A stretch of 64,000 nucleotides of DNA from Pseudomonas mandelii (GCF_900106065.1 NZ_LT629796.1:1710001-1774000); one strand, 5' to 3'; counted from the first letter of the stretch, positions 50,931 through 60,707 are shown. Notes: generated by a model not told the origin, from the sequence alone. Translations and numbers: made by a program.

Positions 50931-50958
50931 ATTCTACCAGACAATGCCAATCGCGCAA
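50931..50958 (-). promoter_or_regulatory. candidate sigma70 promoter of rpmE
   Basis: Minus strand: -35 TTGCGC (50958-50953), 16-base spacer ending TGG, -10 TAGAAT (50936-50931), i.e. an extended -10 element. Confidence 0.55.
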
Positions 50959-51010
50959 GCTGTCGCTTCTACCGACCGTCTGCTAGGCTCCCCGCCTGAT
51001 ATGTGCCCCT

Positions 51011-51100
51011 TGTGGGAGCGGGCTTGCTCGCGAATACGGCCTGCCAGCCAGCGATGAGGTGTCTGACCCAACGCATTCGCGAACAAGCCCACTCCCACAA
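51011..51100. repeat. paired REP element, type B, diverged
   Basis: TGTGGGAGCGGGCTTGCTCG with CGAAT, and the inverted copy ATTCGCGAACAAGCCCACTCCCACAA, with several mismatches between arms. It lies between rpmE and priA and overlaps the upstream open part of the priA frame, which supports the GTG 51149 start. Confidence 0.8.
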
Positions 51101-51148
51101 TTAGTATGCGTCCGACTTCTTTTACTGCCCGTTTATCGAGATCCCCGC

Positions 51149-53368
51149 GTGCCCGACGCCATTTTGCGCCTCGCCCTGCCTTCGCCGCTGCGCCGCCTGT
51201 TCGATTACCGTGCCCCGGCCGGGATCCTGCGCGCCCAGTTGCAACCGGGCATGCGCCTGCGGGTGCCGTTTGGCCGGCGGGAGATGATCGGGATTCTGGT
51301 GGAGGTCACCGACACCAGCGAAGTCCCGGTGGAAAAGCTCAAACCGGCGCTGGCCCTGCTCGACGCCACCCCGCCGCTACCGCCAGCACTGTTCAAGCTG
51401 TGTCTGTGGACCTCGCAGTATTACCAGCACAGCCTCGGTGACACCTTGAGCTGGGCGCTTCCAGTGTTGCTGCGCCAGGGCGAATTGGCCGAGGCGCGCC
51501 AGGAACGCTTCTGGTCCGCCGCGCCCGGTGCCAGCCTGGATGATCCGCGTATCGCCCGTGCCCCGCGCCAGCGCGAAGCCCTGGCCACGTTGGCCCAGCA
51601 CCCTCACGGCGTGGCCCATCAGTTGTTGAGCAAACTGATGCTGAGCAAGGACAGCCTGGATCTGCTGCTGGCCAAGGATCTGGTGCAGGTGGAAATCCGC
51701 AAGCACGCTCCCGGCGCCCGCCACGAACATTGGCTGGCGCAACCGGAATTGCCGCTCAACCCTGAGCAGCGTGCCGCGTATGAAGCGATTCGCGCCGGGT
51801 TCGACAGTTATCATGCGTTCCTGCTGGCCGGCGTTACCGGCAGCGGCAAGACCGAAGTCTATCTGCAGCTGATCCGCGAAACGCTCGAAGCCGGCAAGCA
51901 GGCGCTGGTCCTGATCCCGGAGATCAACCTCGGCCCGCAAACCCTGGCGCGCTTCGAGCAGCGTTTCAATGCGCGCATCGCCCTGATTCACTCGGCAGTC
52001 AATGATCGGGAGCGCCTCGAGGCCTGGCTCGCGGCCCGGGACGGTGACGCCGACATCATTATCGGCACCCGCTCGGCGCTGTTCACGCCGATGAAAAATC
52101 CCGGCCTGATCATCATCGACGAAGAGCACGACGGCTCCTATAAGCAGCAGGAAGGCCTGCGCTATCACGCCCGCGATCTGGCTTTGGTGCGCGCGCGGCA
52201 GGAAAACATCCCGATTGTCCTCGGCTCCGCCACGCCTTCACTGGAAAGCCTGCACAACGCCTACACCGGTCGGTATGGGCTCCTACGCCTGAACGAGCGT
52301 GCTGGCGGCGCCAAACAACCGCGATTCCTGCGTCTCGATGTAAAAAGCCGTCCGCTGGATAGCGGTATTTCCGGGCCGATGCAGCAAGCCATCGGCCAGA
52401 CGCTGGCGGCTGGCCAGCAAGTCCTGGTGTTTCTGAATCGTCGCGGCTTTGCGCCGACGCTGCTGTGTCATGACTGCGGCTGGATGTCCGAGTGCCAGCG
52501 CTGCGATGCGCGGATGACCGTGCACCAGCGCTCCGGCGAATTGCGCTGCCACCATTGCGGCTACGTGGAACGCGTGCCGCGGCATTGCCCGAAGTGCGGC
52601 AAGGTCGATTTACGGCCGGTGGGTGCCGGCACCGAACGCGCAGAAGAGCGCCTGGCGATTCTGTTCCCGGACGTCCCGGTGCTGCGGGTCGACCGCGACA
52701 GTACGTCGCGCAAGGACGCGATGAATCAGTTGTTCGCCACCATCCAGAAAGGCCAGCCGTGCATTCTGGTGGGCACGCAAATGCTCGCCAAAGGGCACCA
52801 CTTTCCACGGGTAACGCTGGTGTCGATTCTCGATGCCGACGGTGGATTGTTCTCTGGCGACTTCCGCGCCAGCGAGCGCATGGCACAGTTGATCGTTCAG
52901 GTGGCAGGCCGGGCCGGGCGGGCAGAAGAGCCGGGCAAGGTGATTATCCAGACGCACCTGGCCGATCATCCGCTGCTGGTGCAATTGACCGAACAAGGCT
53001 ATTTCGCCTTTGCCGAACAGGCCTTGAGCGAACGCCGCTCGGCAGGATTGCCGCCGTTTGCGCATTTGGCGTTGCTACGGGCCGAAGCGCATAAACCGGG
53101 ACAGGCCGAAGGTTTTCTCGATGAAGCGTGTAGCGAGGCCGAGCGCTTGCTGGCTGAGCAGAATCTGACCGGTATTGAGCTGCTCGGCCCGGTGCCGGCT
53201 CCGATGGAGCGCCGGGCCGGGCGTTATCGTGCGCAGTTGTTGTTGCAAGCCACGGCCCGGGCGCCGTTGCATCGGCTGCTGAGTAGCTGGTTGCTGGCGC
53301 TGGAGCAGATGCCGAGCGGGCGGGCGGTGCGTTGGTCGCTGGATGTGGATCCCGTCGATTTGTATTGA
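51149..53368 (+). CDS. priA: primosomal protein N' (replication restart helicase)
   Basis: 739-aa DEAH-type helicase that restarts collapsed replication forks. N-terminal 3'BD domain (VPDAILRLALPSPLRRLFDY), Walker A GVTGSGKTEV, DEEH box, and a zinc-binding region with eight cysteines (CHDCGWMSECQRCDAR, CHHCGY, CPKCG). Helicase motif GTQMLAKGHHFP and the C-terminal domain follow. GTG 51149 reproduces the family N-terminus; the frame opens at 51059 but that part covers a REP element. Confidence 0.96.
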   Translation: MPDAILRLALPSPLRRLFDYRAPAGILRAQLQPGMRLRVPFGRREMIGILVEVTDTSEVPVEKLKPALALLDATPPLPPALFKLCLWTSQYYQHSLGDTLSWALPVLLRQGELAEARQERFWSAAPGASLDDPRIARAPRQREALATLAQHPHGVAHQLLSKLMLSKDSLDLLLAKDLVQVEIRKHAPGARHEHWLAQPELPLNPEQRAAYEAIRAGFDSYHAFLLAGVTGSGKTEVYLQLIRETLEAGKQALVLIPEINLGPQTLARFEQRFNARIALIHSAVNDRERLEAWLAARDGDADIIIGTRSALFTPMKNPGLIIIDEEHDGSYKQQEGLRYHARDLALVRARQENIPIVLGSATPSLESLHNAYTGRYGLLRLNERAGGAKQPRFLRLDVKSRPLDSGISGPMQQAIGQTLAAGQQVLVFLNRRGFAPTLLCHDCGWMSECQRCDARMTVHQRSGELRCHHCGYVERVPRHCPKCGKVDLRPVGAGTERAEERLAILFPDVPVLRVDRDSTSRKDAMNQLFATIQKGQPCILVGTQMLAKGHHFPRVTLVSILDADGGLFSGDFRASERMAQLIVQVAGRAGRAEEPGKVIIQTHLADHPLLVQLTEQGYFAFAEQALSERRSAGLPPFAHLALLRAEAHKPGQAEGFLDEACSEAERLLAEQNLTGIELLGPVPAPMERRAGRYRAQLLLQATARAPLHRLLSSWLLALEQMPSGRAVRWSLDVDPVDLY

Positions 53369-53380
53369 TTGGTCGATCGC

Positions 53381-53474
53381 CTTCGCGAGCAAGGCTCGCT
53401 CCTACAGGGGGAGAGTCGTTTGCCAATATTGTGAACGACACAAATCTGTAGGAGCGAGGCTGGCCCGCGAAGAG
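53381..53474. repeat. paired REP element, type A
   Basis: CTTCGCGAGCAAGGCTCGCT-type left arm ending CCTACAG, and inverted right arm CTGTAGGAGCGAGGCTGGCC with CGCGAAG. It begins 12 bases after the priA stop. Confidence 0.85.
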
Positions 53475-53604
53475 GCCCGATTTGTCACCACATATCCATA
53501 ACCTGCCCGCTATAGTTGGCAAGCCCGTCTTCGCAACGGATAATGCCCAGTTTTTCCACTAGCGCATCGAAGCGCCGCCGCGCTTGCGGTCGAAAGAGAA
53601 CACC

Positions 53605-55341
53605 ATGAAAGACACCATTCGCCAGCTGATCCAACAAGCCATCACCCAACTCGTCAACGAAGGTGTGTTGCCTGAAGGCCTGTCGCCGGCGATCCAGGTG
53701 GAAAACTCCCGTGACAAGAAGAACGGCGACTTCGCCAGCAACATCGCGATGATGCTGGCCAAACCGGCCGGCATGAAGCCGCGTGACCTGGCTGAGAAAA
53801 TCATCGCTGCGCTGCCGGCTGATGAAAACGTCACCAAGACCGAAATCGCCGGCCCGGGCTTCCTGAATTTCTTCCAGAACACTGATGCCCTGGCCACTCG
53901 CCTGGATGCCGCCCTCGCCGACGACCACATCGGCGTGCGCAAAGCTGGCCCGGTGCAGCGCACTGTGGTCGACCTGTCAGCCCCGAACCTGGCCAAAGAG
54001 ATGCACGTCGGTCACTTGCGTTCGACCATCATTGGCGACGGCGTGGCACGCGTTCTGGAGTTCCTCGGCGACGACGTCATCCGTCAGAACCACGTCGGCG
54101 ACTGGGGCACCCAGTTCGGCATGCTGATGGCTTACCTGCAAGAAAACCCGATCACCAGCGAGGAACTGTCCGACCTGGAAAACTTCTACCGCGCCGCCAA
54201 GCAACGCTTCGACGAATCCGAAGAGTTCGCCGATCGCGCCCGTGGTCTGGTGGTCAAGCTGCAAGCCGGCGACCCGGACTGCCTGGCCCTGTGGACCAAG
54301 TTCAAGGACATCTCGCTGTCGCACTGCCAGAAAATCTACGAACTGCTGAACGTCAAACTGACCATGGCCGACGTGATGGGCGAAAGCGCCTATAACGACG
54401 ACCTGATCAACGTGGTCAACGACCTCAAGGCCGCCGGCATGCTGGTCGAAAGCAATGGCGCCCAGTGCGTGTTCCTCGACGAATTCAAGAACGCCGACGG
54501 CGACCCGCTGCCGGTGATCATCGTCAAGGCCGATGGCGGCTACCTCTACGCCACCACTGACCTGGCAGCCGTGCGTTATCGCAGCGGCAAACTCAAGGCT
54601 GACCGCGCGCTGTACTTCGTCGATCAGCGCCAGGCGCTGCACTTCCAGCAAGTGTTCGCAGTCGCCCGCAAGGCCGGCTTCGTGACGCACCCGATGGAAA
54701 TGGAACACATGGGCTTCGGCACCATGAACGGCGCCGATGGCCGTCCGTTCAAGACCCGTGATGGCGGCACCGTGAAGCTGATCGATCTGCTGACCGAAGC
54801 CCAGGAACGCGCCTACACCCTGGTGAAAGACAAGAACCCGGAGCTGGCCGAAAACGAATTGCGCAACATCGCCAGGGTCGTGGGCATTGGCGCAGTGAAA
54901 TACGCCGACCTGTCCAAGCACCGTACCAGCGACTACAGCTTCAACTTCGACCTGATGCTGAACTTCGAAGGCAACACTGCTCCGTACCTGCTGTACGCCT
55001 ACACCCGCGTGGCCGGTGTATTCCGCAAACTCGGCAAGGACTTCAGTGAAGTCGAAGGCCAGATCGTCCTCGAAGCAGCACACGAACACGAGTTGGCAGC
55101 CAAGCTCGCGCAATTTGGCGAAGTGCTGAACAACGTGTGCGAAAAAGGCACGCCACACATTCTGTGCACCTACCTGTACGATGTCGCCGGCCTGTTCTCC
55201 AGCTTCTACGAGAACTGCCCGATTCTCAGCGCCGACACCCCGGCGCAAATGCAAAGCCGTCTGCGCCTCGCCGCGCTGACCGGCCGCACTCTCAAGCAAG
55301 GCCTGGAACTCTTGGGTCTGGAAACTCTGGAGCGTATGTAA
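53605..55341 (+). CDS. argS: arginyl-tRNA synthetase
   Basis: 578-aa class Ia synthetase charging tRNA-Arg. N-terminal additional domain (about 1-110), HIGH-like signature [12 protein letters not shown], and [12 protein letters not shown] in the place of KMSKS, as usual for this ArgRS type. The C-terminal anticodon-binding DALR domain begins near [18 protein letters not shown] 53605 was preferred over an in-frame start at 53584. One base separates its stop from the next start. Confidence 0.97.
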   Translation: MKDTIRQLIQQAITQLVNEGVLPEGLSPAIQVENSRDKKNGDFASNIAMMLAKPAGMKPRDLAEKIIAALPADENVTKTEIAGPGFLNFFQNTDALATRLDAALADDHIGVRKAGPVQRTVVDLSAPNLAKEMHVGHLRSTIIGDGVARVLEFLGDDVIRQNHVGDWGTQFGMLMAYLQENPITSEELSDLENFYRAAKQRFDESEEFADRARGLVVKLQAGDPDCLALWTKFKDISLSHCQKIYELLNVKLTMADVMGESAYNDDLINVVNDLKAAGMLVESNGAQCVFLDEFKNADGDPLPVIIVKADGGYLYATTDLAAVRYRSGKLKADRALYFVDQRQALHFQQVFAVARKAGFVTHPMEMEHMGFGTMNGADGRPFKTRDGGTVKLIDLLTEAQERAYTLVKDKNPELAENELRNIARVVGIGAVKYADLSKHRTSDYSFNFDLMLNFEGNTAPYLLYAYTRVAGVFRKLGKDFSEVEGQIVLEAAHEHELAAKLAQFGEVLNNVCEKGTPHILCTYLYDVAGLFSSFYENCPILSADTPAQMQSRLRLAALTGRTLKQGLELLGLETLERM

Positions 55342-55342
55342 G

Positions 55343-56050
55343 TTGGCTGCCAAGAAAAAACCTGCACCCAAGCGTGGCGCCAGCCGTTACCAAGCTCCTG
55401 CAAAGCAACCGATCCCGGGCTGGCTCTGGATGGCCATCGGCCTGACGGTCGGCGCGTTCATTGTGTTCCTGATGAAACTGGAACCGGGCAAGGGCAGCGA
55501 GAGCGTCAAGCGCGAGAAGATCGAACAGCAGAAAGCCACCAAGATCGCCGAGGCCAACAAGACCCCGCCGAGCCCGACGCAACCGGTGAAGCCGAAGTAC
55601 GACTTCTACACCCTGCTGCCGGAATCGGAAGTGATCGTGCCGCCGGATGCCGTGCCGGAGAAAACCCTGCCGACGCCACAAGTGCCGGCAATTCCGACCA
55701 CGCCGGTCACGCCAGAGCAAGCAGCGAAGATTGATACTGCGCGAGCCCAGGCGGCACTGGCCGGGATCACGCCGCCGCCAGCGCCACCGGTGTCCAAGGC
55801 GGCTCCGGTGACCAAGTTCTTCCTTCAGGCCGGTTCGTTCCGCAAGGAAGCTGACGCGGACAAGGTTCGGGCGCAGATCATCCTGCTGGGCCAGGCGGTG
55901 GCGGTTGAATCCGGCACAGTCAAAGACGAAACCTGGTATCGAGTGCTGGTCGGGCCGTTCAGCAATCGCGAACAGCTGACCACGGCGCAGAAACAACTGT
56001 CCGGCGCCGGCTTCAGCAACCTGTTGTTACAACAACGCCAGAACCGCTGA
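55343..56050 (+). CDS. FtsN-like SPOR-domain protein
   Basis: 235-aa bitopic inner-membrane protein: basic cytoplasmic tail (MAAKKKPAPKRGASRYQAPA), one helix at about 26-43, a Pro/Ala-rich linker, and a C-terminal SPOR domain (about 150-230) with FFLQAGSFRKEADADKVRAQ and WYRVLVGPF. SPOR domains bind septal peptidoglycan. In gammaproteobacteria an FtsN-like gene commonly lies between argS (or priA) and hslV, so it is probably the divisome protein FtsN. Start codon is TTG, one base after the argS stop, with GGAG ten bases upstream. Confidence 0.85.
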   Translation: MAAKKKPAPKRGASRYQAPAKQPIPGWLWMAIGLTVGAFIVFLMKLEPGKGSESVKREKIEQQKATKIAEANKTPPSPTQPVKPKYDFYTLLPESEVIVPPDAVPEKTLPTPQVPAIPTTPVTPEQAAKIDTARAQAALAGITPPPAPPVSKAAPVTKFFLQAGSFRKEADADKVRAQIILLGQAVAVESGTVKDETWYRVLVGPFSNREQLTTAQKQLSGAGFSNLLLQQRQNR

Positions 56051-56077
56051 TTTCGTCAGGGGCACCGCGTTATCGTT

Positions 56078-56146
56078 CTTCGCGGGCAAGTCTCGCTCCT
56101 ACAAGGATTGCGTGATTCCCTGTAGGAGCGAGGCGTGCCCGCGAAG
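56078..56146. repeat. paired REP element, type A, short spacer
   Basis: CTTCGCGGGCAAGTCTCGCT with CCTAC, and inverted TGTAGGAGCGAGGCGTGCCC with GCGAAG, only about 17 bases between arms. It lies between the SPOR gene and the hslVU promoter. Confidence 0.8.
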
Positions 56147-56210
56147 GCGCCAGAACAGCCAACACACCCTTCCCCGCGCAACACCGCTCGTCCCCTCTCC
56201 CGCCCCGCAG

Positions 56211-56237
56211 TTGAAAAACGCATCGCCACCCCCATAT
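56211..56237 (+). promoter_or_regulatory. candidate sigma32 heat-shock promoter of hslVU
   Basis: -35 TTGAA (56211-56215), 14-base spacer, -10 CCCCATAT (56230-56237). This matches the RpoH pattern CTTGAA-N13-17-CCCCAT and lies about 46 bases before hslV, where heat-shock control is known in other bacteria. Confidence 0.65.
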
Positions 56238-56282
56238 GAGTTGGCATAAGGCATTTTCGCCCCGCTGCGTGGAGACTCTCCC

Positions 56283-56813
56283 TTGACCACCATCGTTTCA
56301 GTTCGCCGCCACGGCAAAGTCGTCATGGGCGGCGACGGCCAGGTTTCTCTCGGCAATACCGTGATGAAAGGCAACGCGAAGAAAGTTCGTCGCCTGTACC
56401 ACGGCCAGGTCATCGCCGGTTTTGCCGGGGCCACCGCTGACGCCTTCACCCTCTTCGAGCGTTTTGAAGGCCAGCTTGAGAAACATCAGGGCCACCTGGT
56501 TCGCGCCGCTGTCGAACTCGCCAAAGAATGGCGCACTGACCGCTCCCTCAGCCGCCTCGAAGCCATGCTCGCCGTCGCGAACAAAGACGCCTCCCTGATC
56601 ATCACCGGCAACGGCGACGTGGTCGAACCCGAAGAAGGCCTGATCGCCATGGGTTCCGGTGGCGGTTACGCCCAGGCCGCCGCCAGCGCGCTGCTGAAGA
56701 AAACCGATCTGTCGGCCCGGGAAATCGTCGAAACCGCACTCGGTATCGCCGGCGACATTTGCGTATTCACCAACCACACCTTCACCATTGAGGAGCAGGA
56801 CCTCGCCGAGTAA
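56283..56813 (+). CDS. hslV: ATP-dependent protease peptidase subunit HslV
   Basis: 176-aa proteasome-like peptidase of the HslUV complex. After removal of the initiator residue the chain begins TTIVSVRR, exposing the catalytic Thr. GDGQVSLG and [12 protein letters not shown] are conserved. It forms dodecamers capped by HslU. The start codon is TTG (GGAG eight bases upstream). The gene follows a sigma32-like promoter and precedes hslU by 55 bases. Confidence 0.97.
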   Translation: MTTIVSVRRHGKVVMGGDGQVSLGNTVMKGNAKKVRRLYHGQVIAGFAGATADAFTLFERFEGQLEKHQGHLVRAAVELAKEWRTDRSLSRLEAMLAVANKDASLIITGNGDVVEPEEGLIAMGSGGGYAQAAASALLKKTDLSAREIVETALGIAGDICVFTNHTFTIEEQDLAE

Positions 56814-56868
56814 GCCTGTTCCGGCCTTAGTGCCACGGCTCACTTTTGCTTGAGGACCGCCAATTACT

Positions 56869-58206
56869 ATGTCCATGACTCCCCGTGAAATCGTCCACGA
56901 ACTCAATCGCCACATCATCGGCCAGGACGATGCCAAGCGCGCCGTCGCCATCGCGCTGCGTAACCGCTGGCGCCGGATGCAGCTGCCCGAAGAGCTGCGC
57001 GTTGAAGTAACGCCAAAGAACATCCTGATGATCGGCCCGACCGGTGTCGGTAAAACCGAGATCGCCCGTCGCCTGGCCAAACTCGCCAACGCGCCGTTCA
57101 TCAAAGTCGAAGCGACCAAGTTCACCGAAGTCGGCTACGTCGGTCGCGATGTCGAATCGATCATTCGTGACCTGGCCGACGCGGCGATCAAGCTGCTGCG
57201 CGAACAGGAAATGACCAAGGTTCGCCACCGCGCCGAAGACGCCGCCGAGGAACGCATCCTCGACGCCTTGCTGCCACCGGCACGCATGGGCTTCAACAAT
57301 GACGACGCCCCGTCCGCCGACTCCAACACCCGCCAGCTGTTCCGCAAGCGCCTGCGCGAAGGTCAGCTGGATGACAAGGAGATCGAAATCGAAGTCGCCG
57401 AAATGGCCGGCGTCGACATCTCCGCGCCACCGGGCATGGAAGAAATGACCAACCAGTTGCAGAGCCTGTTCGCCAACATGGGCAAGGGCAAAAAGAAAAA
57501 CCGCAAGATCAAGGTCAAGGAAGCGCTGAAACTGGTGCGTGACGAGGAAGCCAGCCGCCTGGTCAACGATGAAGAGTTGAAGGCCAAGGCGCTGGAAGCG
57601 GTCGAGCAGCACGGCATCGTGTTCATCGATGAAATCGACAAAGTCGCCAAGCGCGGCAACTCCGGTGGCGTCGACGTATCCCGTGAAGGCGTGCAGCGTG
57701 ACTTGCTGCCACTGATCGAAGGCTGCACCGTCAACACCAAGCTGGGCATGGTCAAGACCGACCACATCCTGTTCATCGCTTCCGGTGCGTTCCACCTGAG
57801 CAAGCCAAGTGACCTGGTGCCGGAGCTGCAAGGTCGCCTGCCGATTCGTGTCGAGCTGAAGGCGCTGACGCCGGAAGATTTCGAGCGCATCCTCAGCGAG
57901 CCGCATGCGTCGCTCACTGAGCAGTATTGCGCCCTGCTGAAAACCGAAGGCCTGGTCATCGAGTTCCAGCCGGACGGCATCAAGCGTATTGCCGAGATCG
58001 CCTGGCAGGTCAACGAGAAGACCGAGAACATCGGTGCCCGTCGCCTGCACACCTTGCTCGAACGCTTGCTCGAAGAAGTGTCGTTCAGCGCCGGCGACCT
58101 GGCCAGCGCCCATGACGACAAGGCGATCCTGATCGACGCCGATTACGTCAACAGTCACCTTGGCGAATTGGCACAGAACGAAGACCTGTCCCGCTACATT
58201 CTGTAA
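56869..58206 (+). CDS. hslU: HslUV protease ATPase subunit HslU
   Basis: 445-aa AAA+ unfoldase that feeds proteins to HslV. N-terminal [22 protein letters not shown], Walker [16 protein letters not shown], pore loop GYVGRD, an inserted I domain (about 110-240), Walker [14 protein letters not shown], and the C-terminal tail SRYIL that docks into HslV. Confidence 0.97.
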   Translation: MSMTPREIVHELNRHIIGQDDAKRAVAIALRNRWRRMQLPEELRVEVTPKNILMIGPTGVGKTEIARRLAKLANAPFIKVEATKFTEVGYVGRDVESIIRDLADAAIKLLREQEMTKVRHRAEDAAEERILDALLPPARMGFNNDDAPSADSNTRQLFRKRLREGQLDDKEIEIEVAEMAGVDISAPPGMEEMTNQLQSLFANMGKGKKKNRKIKVKEALKLVRDEEASRLVNDEELKAKALEAVEQHGIVFIDEIDKVAKRGNSGGVDVSREGVQRDLLPLIEGCTVNTKLGMVKTDHILFIASGAFHLSKPSDLVPELQGRLPIRVELKALTPEDFERILSEPHASLTEQYCALLKTEGLVIEFQPDGIKRIAEIAWQVNEKTENIGARRLHTLLERLLEEVSFSAGDLASAHDDKAILIDADYVNSHLGELAQNEDLSRYIL

Positions 58207-58218
58207 GCCTCAAGTTGC

Positions 58219-58266
58219 AAGCTACAAGCGTCAAGCTTATCGAGTTAAGCTTGCAGCTTGTAGCTT
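58219..58266. repeat. AAGCTACAAGC-type repeat hairpin between hslU and DUF971 gene
   Basis: AAGCTACAAGC (58219-58229) and GCTTGTAGCTT (58256-58266) form an 11-bp inverted repeat; inner AAGCTT units pair as well. It is related to the repeat between gltB and gltD. Confidence 0.7.
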
Positions 58267-58285
58267 TCCGCCCGAGGCTCTTCCT

Positions 58286-58657
58286 ATGCTTCCCACCGAC
58301 ATCAAACTGCACAAAGCCTCGAAAACCCTGTCGCTGAAATACGCGTCCGGCGAGGAATATCACCTGCCCGCCGAGTTCCTTCGCGTGCACTCTCCTTCCG
58401 CCGAGGTCCAGGGCCACGGCAAACCTATCCTGCAATTTGGCAAGATCGGCGTAGGCCTGACCAAGGTAGAACCGGCCGGTCAGTACGCACTGAAATTGAC
58501 CTTCGACGACGGACACGACAGCGGCCTGTTCACCTGGGAATATCTGTACCAGCTGGGCGTGCGCCAAGAGGATCTCTGGAACGATTATCTTGCCGAACTC
58601 AAAGCCGCCGGAAAAACCCGCGATCCGAACGAATCCATCGTCAAGCTGATGCTCTAG
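58286..58657 (+). CDS. DUF971 family protein
   Basis: 123-aa protein of the DUF971 family, which corresponds to the N-terminal domain of gamma-butyrobetaine hydroxylase: LSLKYASGEEYHLPAEFLRV, then DGHDSGLFTWEYLYQLG. In that fold conserved residues can bind a metal, and some members act in iron-sulfur cluster handling, but the role of this short stand-alone form is unknown. Its place between hslU and phaC1 is conserved in Pseudomonas. ATG 58286 was chosen; the frame is open upstream only into the repeat. Confidence 0.88.
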   Translation: MLPTDIKLHKASKTLSLKYASGEEYHLPAEFLRVHSPSAEVQGHGKPILQFGKIGVGLTKVEPAGQYALKLTFDDGHDSGLFTWEYLYQLGVRQEDLWNDYLAELKAAGKTRDPNESIVKLML

Positions 58658-58661
58658 GTCA

Positions 58662-58688
58662 GCCCTCTTGCTCTTTAGAGGGCATTTT
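58662..58688 (+). terminator. intrinsic terminator after DUF971 gene
   Basis: GCCCTCT / AGAGGGC seven-base stem, 8-base loop, followed by ATTTTCT; five bases after the stop codon. Confidence 0.75.
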
Positions 58689-58755
58689 CTAATTCCATCT
58701 GTTTGAATGCTCCGCTCCTGGGTCAATGATTGGCCCGCTTGCGAAAAAAATTAAA

Positions 58756-58839
58756 CTCGGGTAACCAATGGAGCTGGCAAGTTCCCTGCAGTGCTCTCTG
58801 CCGTAAAAAGCAGCGATGCAGAATTAACGGTCACCCGAG
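58756..58839 (+). promoter_or_regulatory. inverted repeat upstream of phaC1
   Basis: CTCGGGTAACC (58756-58766) and GGTCACCCGAG (58829-58839) are inverted copies with one mismatch, 62 bases apart, in the phaC1 control region. This is a possible operator pair, for example for PhaD, which is known to act at the phaC1 promoter in P. putida. No clear -35/-10 pair could be assigned. Confidence 0.35.
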
Positions 58840-58913
58840 CATAAGTACCTGGCATTGGCTGTGTGACTACAGCTGGACTCAGGTACTCGTCTCAGGACAA
58901 TGGAGCGTCGTAG

Positions 58914-60593
58914 ATGAGTAACAAGAATAACGATGACTTGAAGTATCAAGCCTCGGAAAACACCTTGGGGCTGAATCCTGTCGTTGGGCTGCGTGGAAAG
59001 GATCTACTGGCTTCTGCTCGAATGGTGCTCAGGCAGGCCATCAAACAACCGATTCACAGTGCCAAGCATGTCGCCCATTTCGGCCTTGAATTGAAGAACG
59101 TGTTGTTCGGCAAATCAGAACTTCAACCTACCAGCGATGACCGTCGCTTCGCCGATCCGGCCTGGAGCCAGAACCCGCTCTATAAACGTTATCTGCAAAC
59201 TTACCTGGCGTGGCGCAAGGAACTCCACGACTGGATTGACGACAGCAACCTGCCGCCCAAAGACGTCAGTCGCGGGCATTTCGTGATCAACCTCATGACC
59301 GAAGCCATGGCCCCGACCAACAGTGCGGCCAACCCGGCGGCGGTCAAACGTTTCTTCGAGACCGGCGGCAAAAGCCTGCTCGACGGCCTCTCGCACCTGG
59401 CCAAGGATCTGGTACACAACGGCGGCATGCCGAGCCAGGTCAACATGGGCGCGTTCGAAGTCGGCAAGAGCCTGGGCGTGACCGAAGGCGCGGTGGTGTT
59501 CCGCAATGACGTGCTGGAATTGATCCAGTACCGCCCGATCACCGAGCAGGTGCACGAGCGTCCGCTGCTGGTGGTGCCGCCGCAGATCAACAAGTTCTAC
59601 GTATTCGACCTGAGCCCGGACAAGAGCCTGGCGCGCTTCTGCCTGCGCAACAACGTGCAGACGTTCATCGTCAGCTGGCGCAACCCGACCAAGGAGCAGC
59701 GCGAGTGGGGTCTGTCGACCTACATCGAAGCGCTCAAGGAAGCGGTCGACGTGGTTACTGCGATCACCGGCAGCAAAGACGTGAACATGCTGGGCGCCTG
59801 CTCCGGTGGCATCACCTGCACCGCGCTGCTGGGCCACTACGCCGCGATCGGCGAGAAGAAGGTCAACGCCCTCACCCTGCTGGTCAGCGTGCTGGATACG
59901 ACCCTGGACAGCGACGTGGCCTTGTTCGTCGACGAGCAGACCCTCGAAGCCGCCAAGCGCCATTCCTATCAGGCCGGTGTGCTGGAAGGCCGCGACATGG
60001 CGAAAGTCTTCGCCTGGATGCGCCCCAACGATCTGATCTGGAACTACTGGGTCAACAACTACCTGCTGGGCAACGAGCCGCCGGTATTCGACATCCTGTT
60101 CTGGAACAACGACACCACCCGGTTACCCGCCGCATTCCACGGCGACCTGATCGAAATGTTCAAAAACAACCCGCTGATCCGTCCTGATGCACTGGAAGTG
60201 TGCGGCACGCCGATCGACCTGAAGCAGGTCACGGCCGACATCTTTTCCCTGGCCGGCACCAACGACCACATCACGCCGTGGAAGTCCTGCTACAAGTCGG
60301 CGCAGTTGTTTGGCGGCAAGGTCGAGTTCGTGCTGTCCAGCAGCGGACATATCCAGAGCATTCTGAACCCGCCGGGCAATCCGAAATCGCGCTACATGAC
60401 CAGCACCGAAATGCCGGTCAAAGCCGAAGACTGGCAAGAGAACTCCACCAAGCACACTGACTCCTGGTGGCTGCACTGGCAGGCCTGGCAGGCCGAGCGT
60501 TCGGGCAAGCTGAAGAAGTCCCCGGCGAGCCTGGGGAACAAGGCCTATCCAGCGGGCGAAGCAGCACCCGGCACTTATGTGCATGAGCGGTAA
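58914..60593 (+). CDS. phaC1: class II poly(3-hydroxyalkanoate) synthase 1
   Basis: 559-aa polymerase joining medium-chain-length (R)-3-hydroxyacyl-CoA into PHA on granules. Lipase-like box GACSGG with catalytic Cys296; Asp in AGTNDHITPW and His in SSGHIQSILNPP complete the triad. Length and N-terminus are those of class II synthases. GGAG lies eight bases before ATG. Codons 3-6 (AACAAGAATAAC) match the CA motif bound by Hfq/Crc. First gene of phaC1-phaZ-phaC2-phaD; a terminator separates it from the DUF971 gene. Confidence 0.97.
   Translation: MSNKNNDDLKYQASENTLGLNPVVGLRGKDLLASARMVLRQAIKQPIHSAKHVAHFGLELKNVLFGKSELQPTSDDRRFADPAWSQNPLYKRYLQTYLAWRKELHDWIDDSNLPPKDVSRGHFVINLMTEAMAPTNSAANPAAVKRFFETGGKSLLDGLSHLAKDLVHNGGMPSQVNMGAFEVGKSLGVTEGAVVFRNDVLELIQYRPITEQVHERPLLVVPPQINKFYVFDLSPDKSLARFCLRNNVQTFIVSWRNPTKEQREWGLSTYIEALKEAVDVVTAITGSKDVNMLGACSGGITCTALLGHYAAIGEKKVNALTLLVSVLDTTLDSDVALFVDEQTLEAAKRHSYQAGVLEGRDMAKVFAWMRPNDLIWNYWVNNYLLGNEPPVFDILFWNNDTTRLPAAFHGDLIEMFKNNPLIRPDALEVCGTPIDLKQVTADIFSLAGTNDHITPWKSCYKSAQLFGGKVEFVLSSSGHIQSILNPPGNPKSRYMTSTEMPVKAEDWQENSTKHTDSWWLHWQAWQAERSGKLKKSPASLGNKAYPAGEAAPGTYVHER
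58920..58931 (+). promoter_or_regulatory. CA motif (Hfq/Crc site) at the phaC1 start
   Basis: AACAAGAATAAC, containing overlapping AANAANAA matches, begins six bases after the A of the phaC1 ATG. Crc-dependent repression of phaC1 translation through such a motif is known in P. putida; here it is proposed from the match and its position. Confidence 0.55.
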
Positions 60594-60613
60594 CTGACAC
60601 ACCCCGCGCCCCT

Positions 60614-60707
60614 CTGCAGGAGCGAAGCTTGCTCGCGAAAGCGGTCTTTCATTCAACATGGATGTCGACTGACTTGACGCCTTCGCGAGCAAGCTTCGCT
60701 CTTGCAG
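60614..60707. repeat. paired REP element inside the pha gene cluster
   Basis: CTGCAGGAGCGAAGCTTGCT with CGCGAA, and inverted TTCGCGAGCAAGCTTCGCTC with TTGCAG, about 40 bases apart and nearly perfect. It fills most of the 151-base phaC1-phaZ gap. Confidence 0.85.

Noticed and set aside
58730..58760. Sigma54-like TTGGCCCGCTTGC before phaC1
   Set aside because: GG and GC are only seven bases apart instead of ten, so it does not fit the -24/-12 rule.
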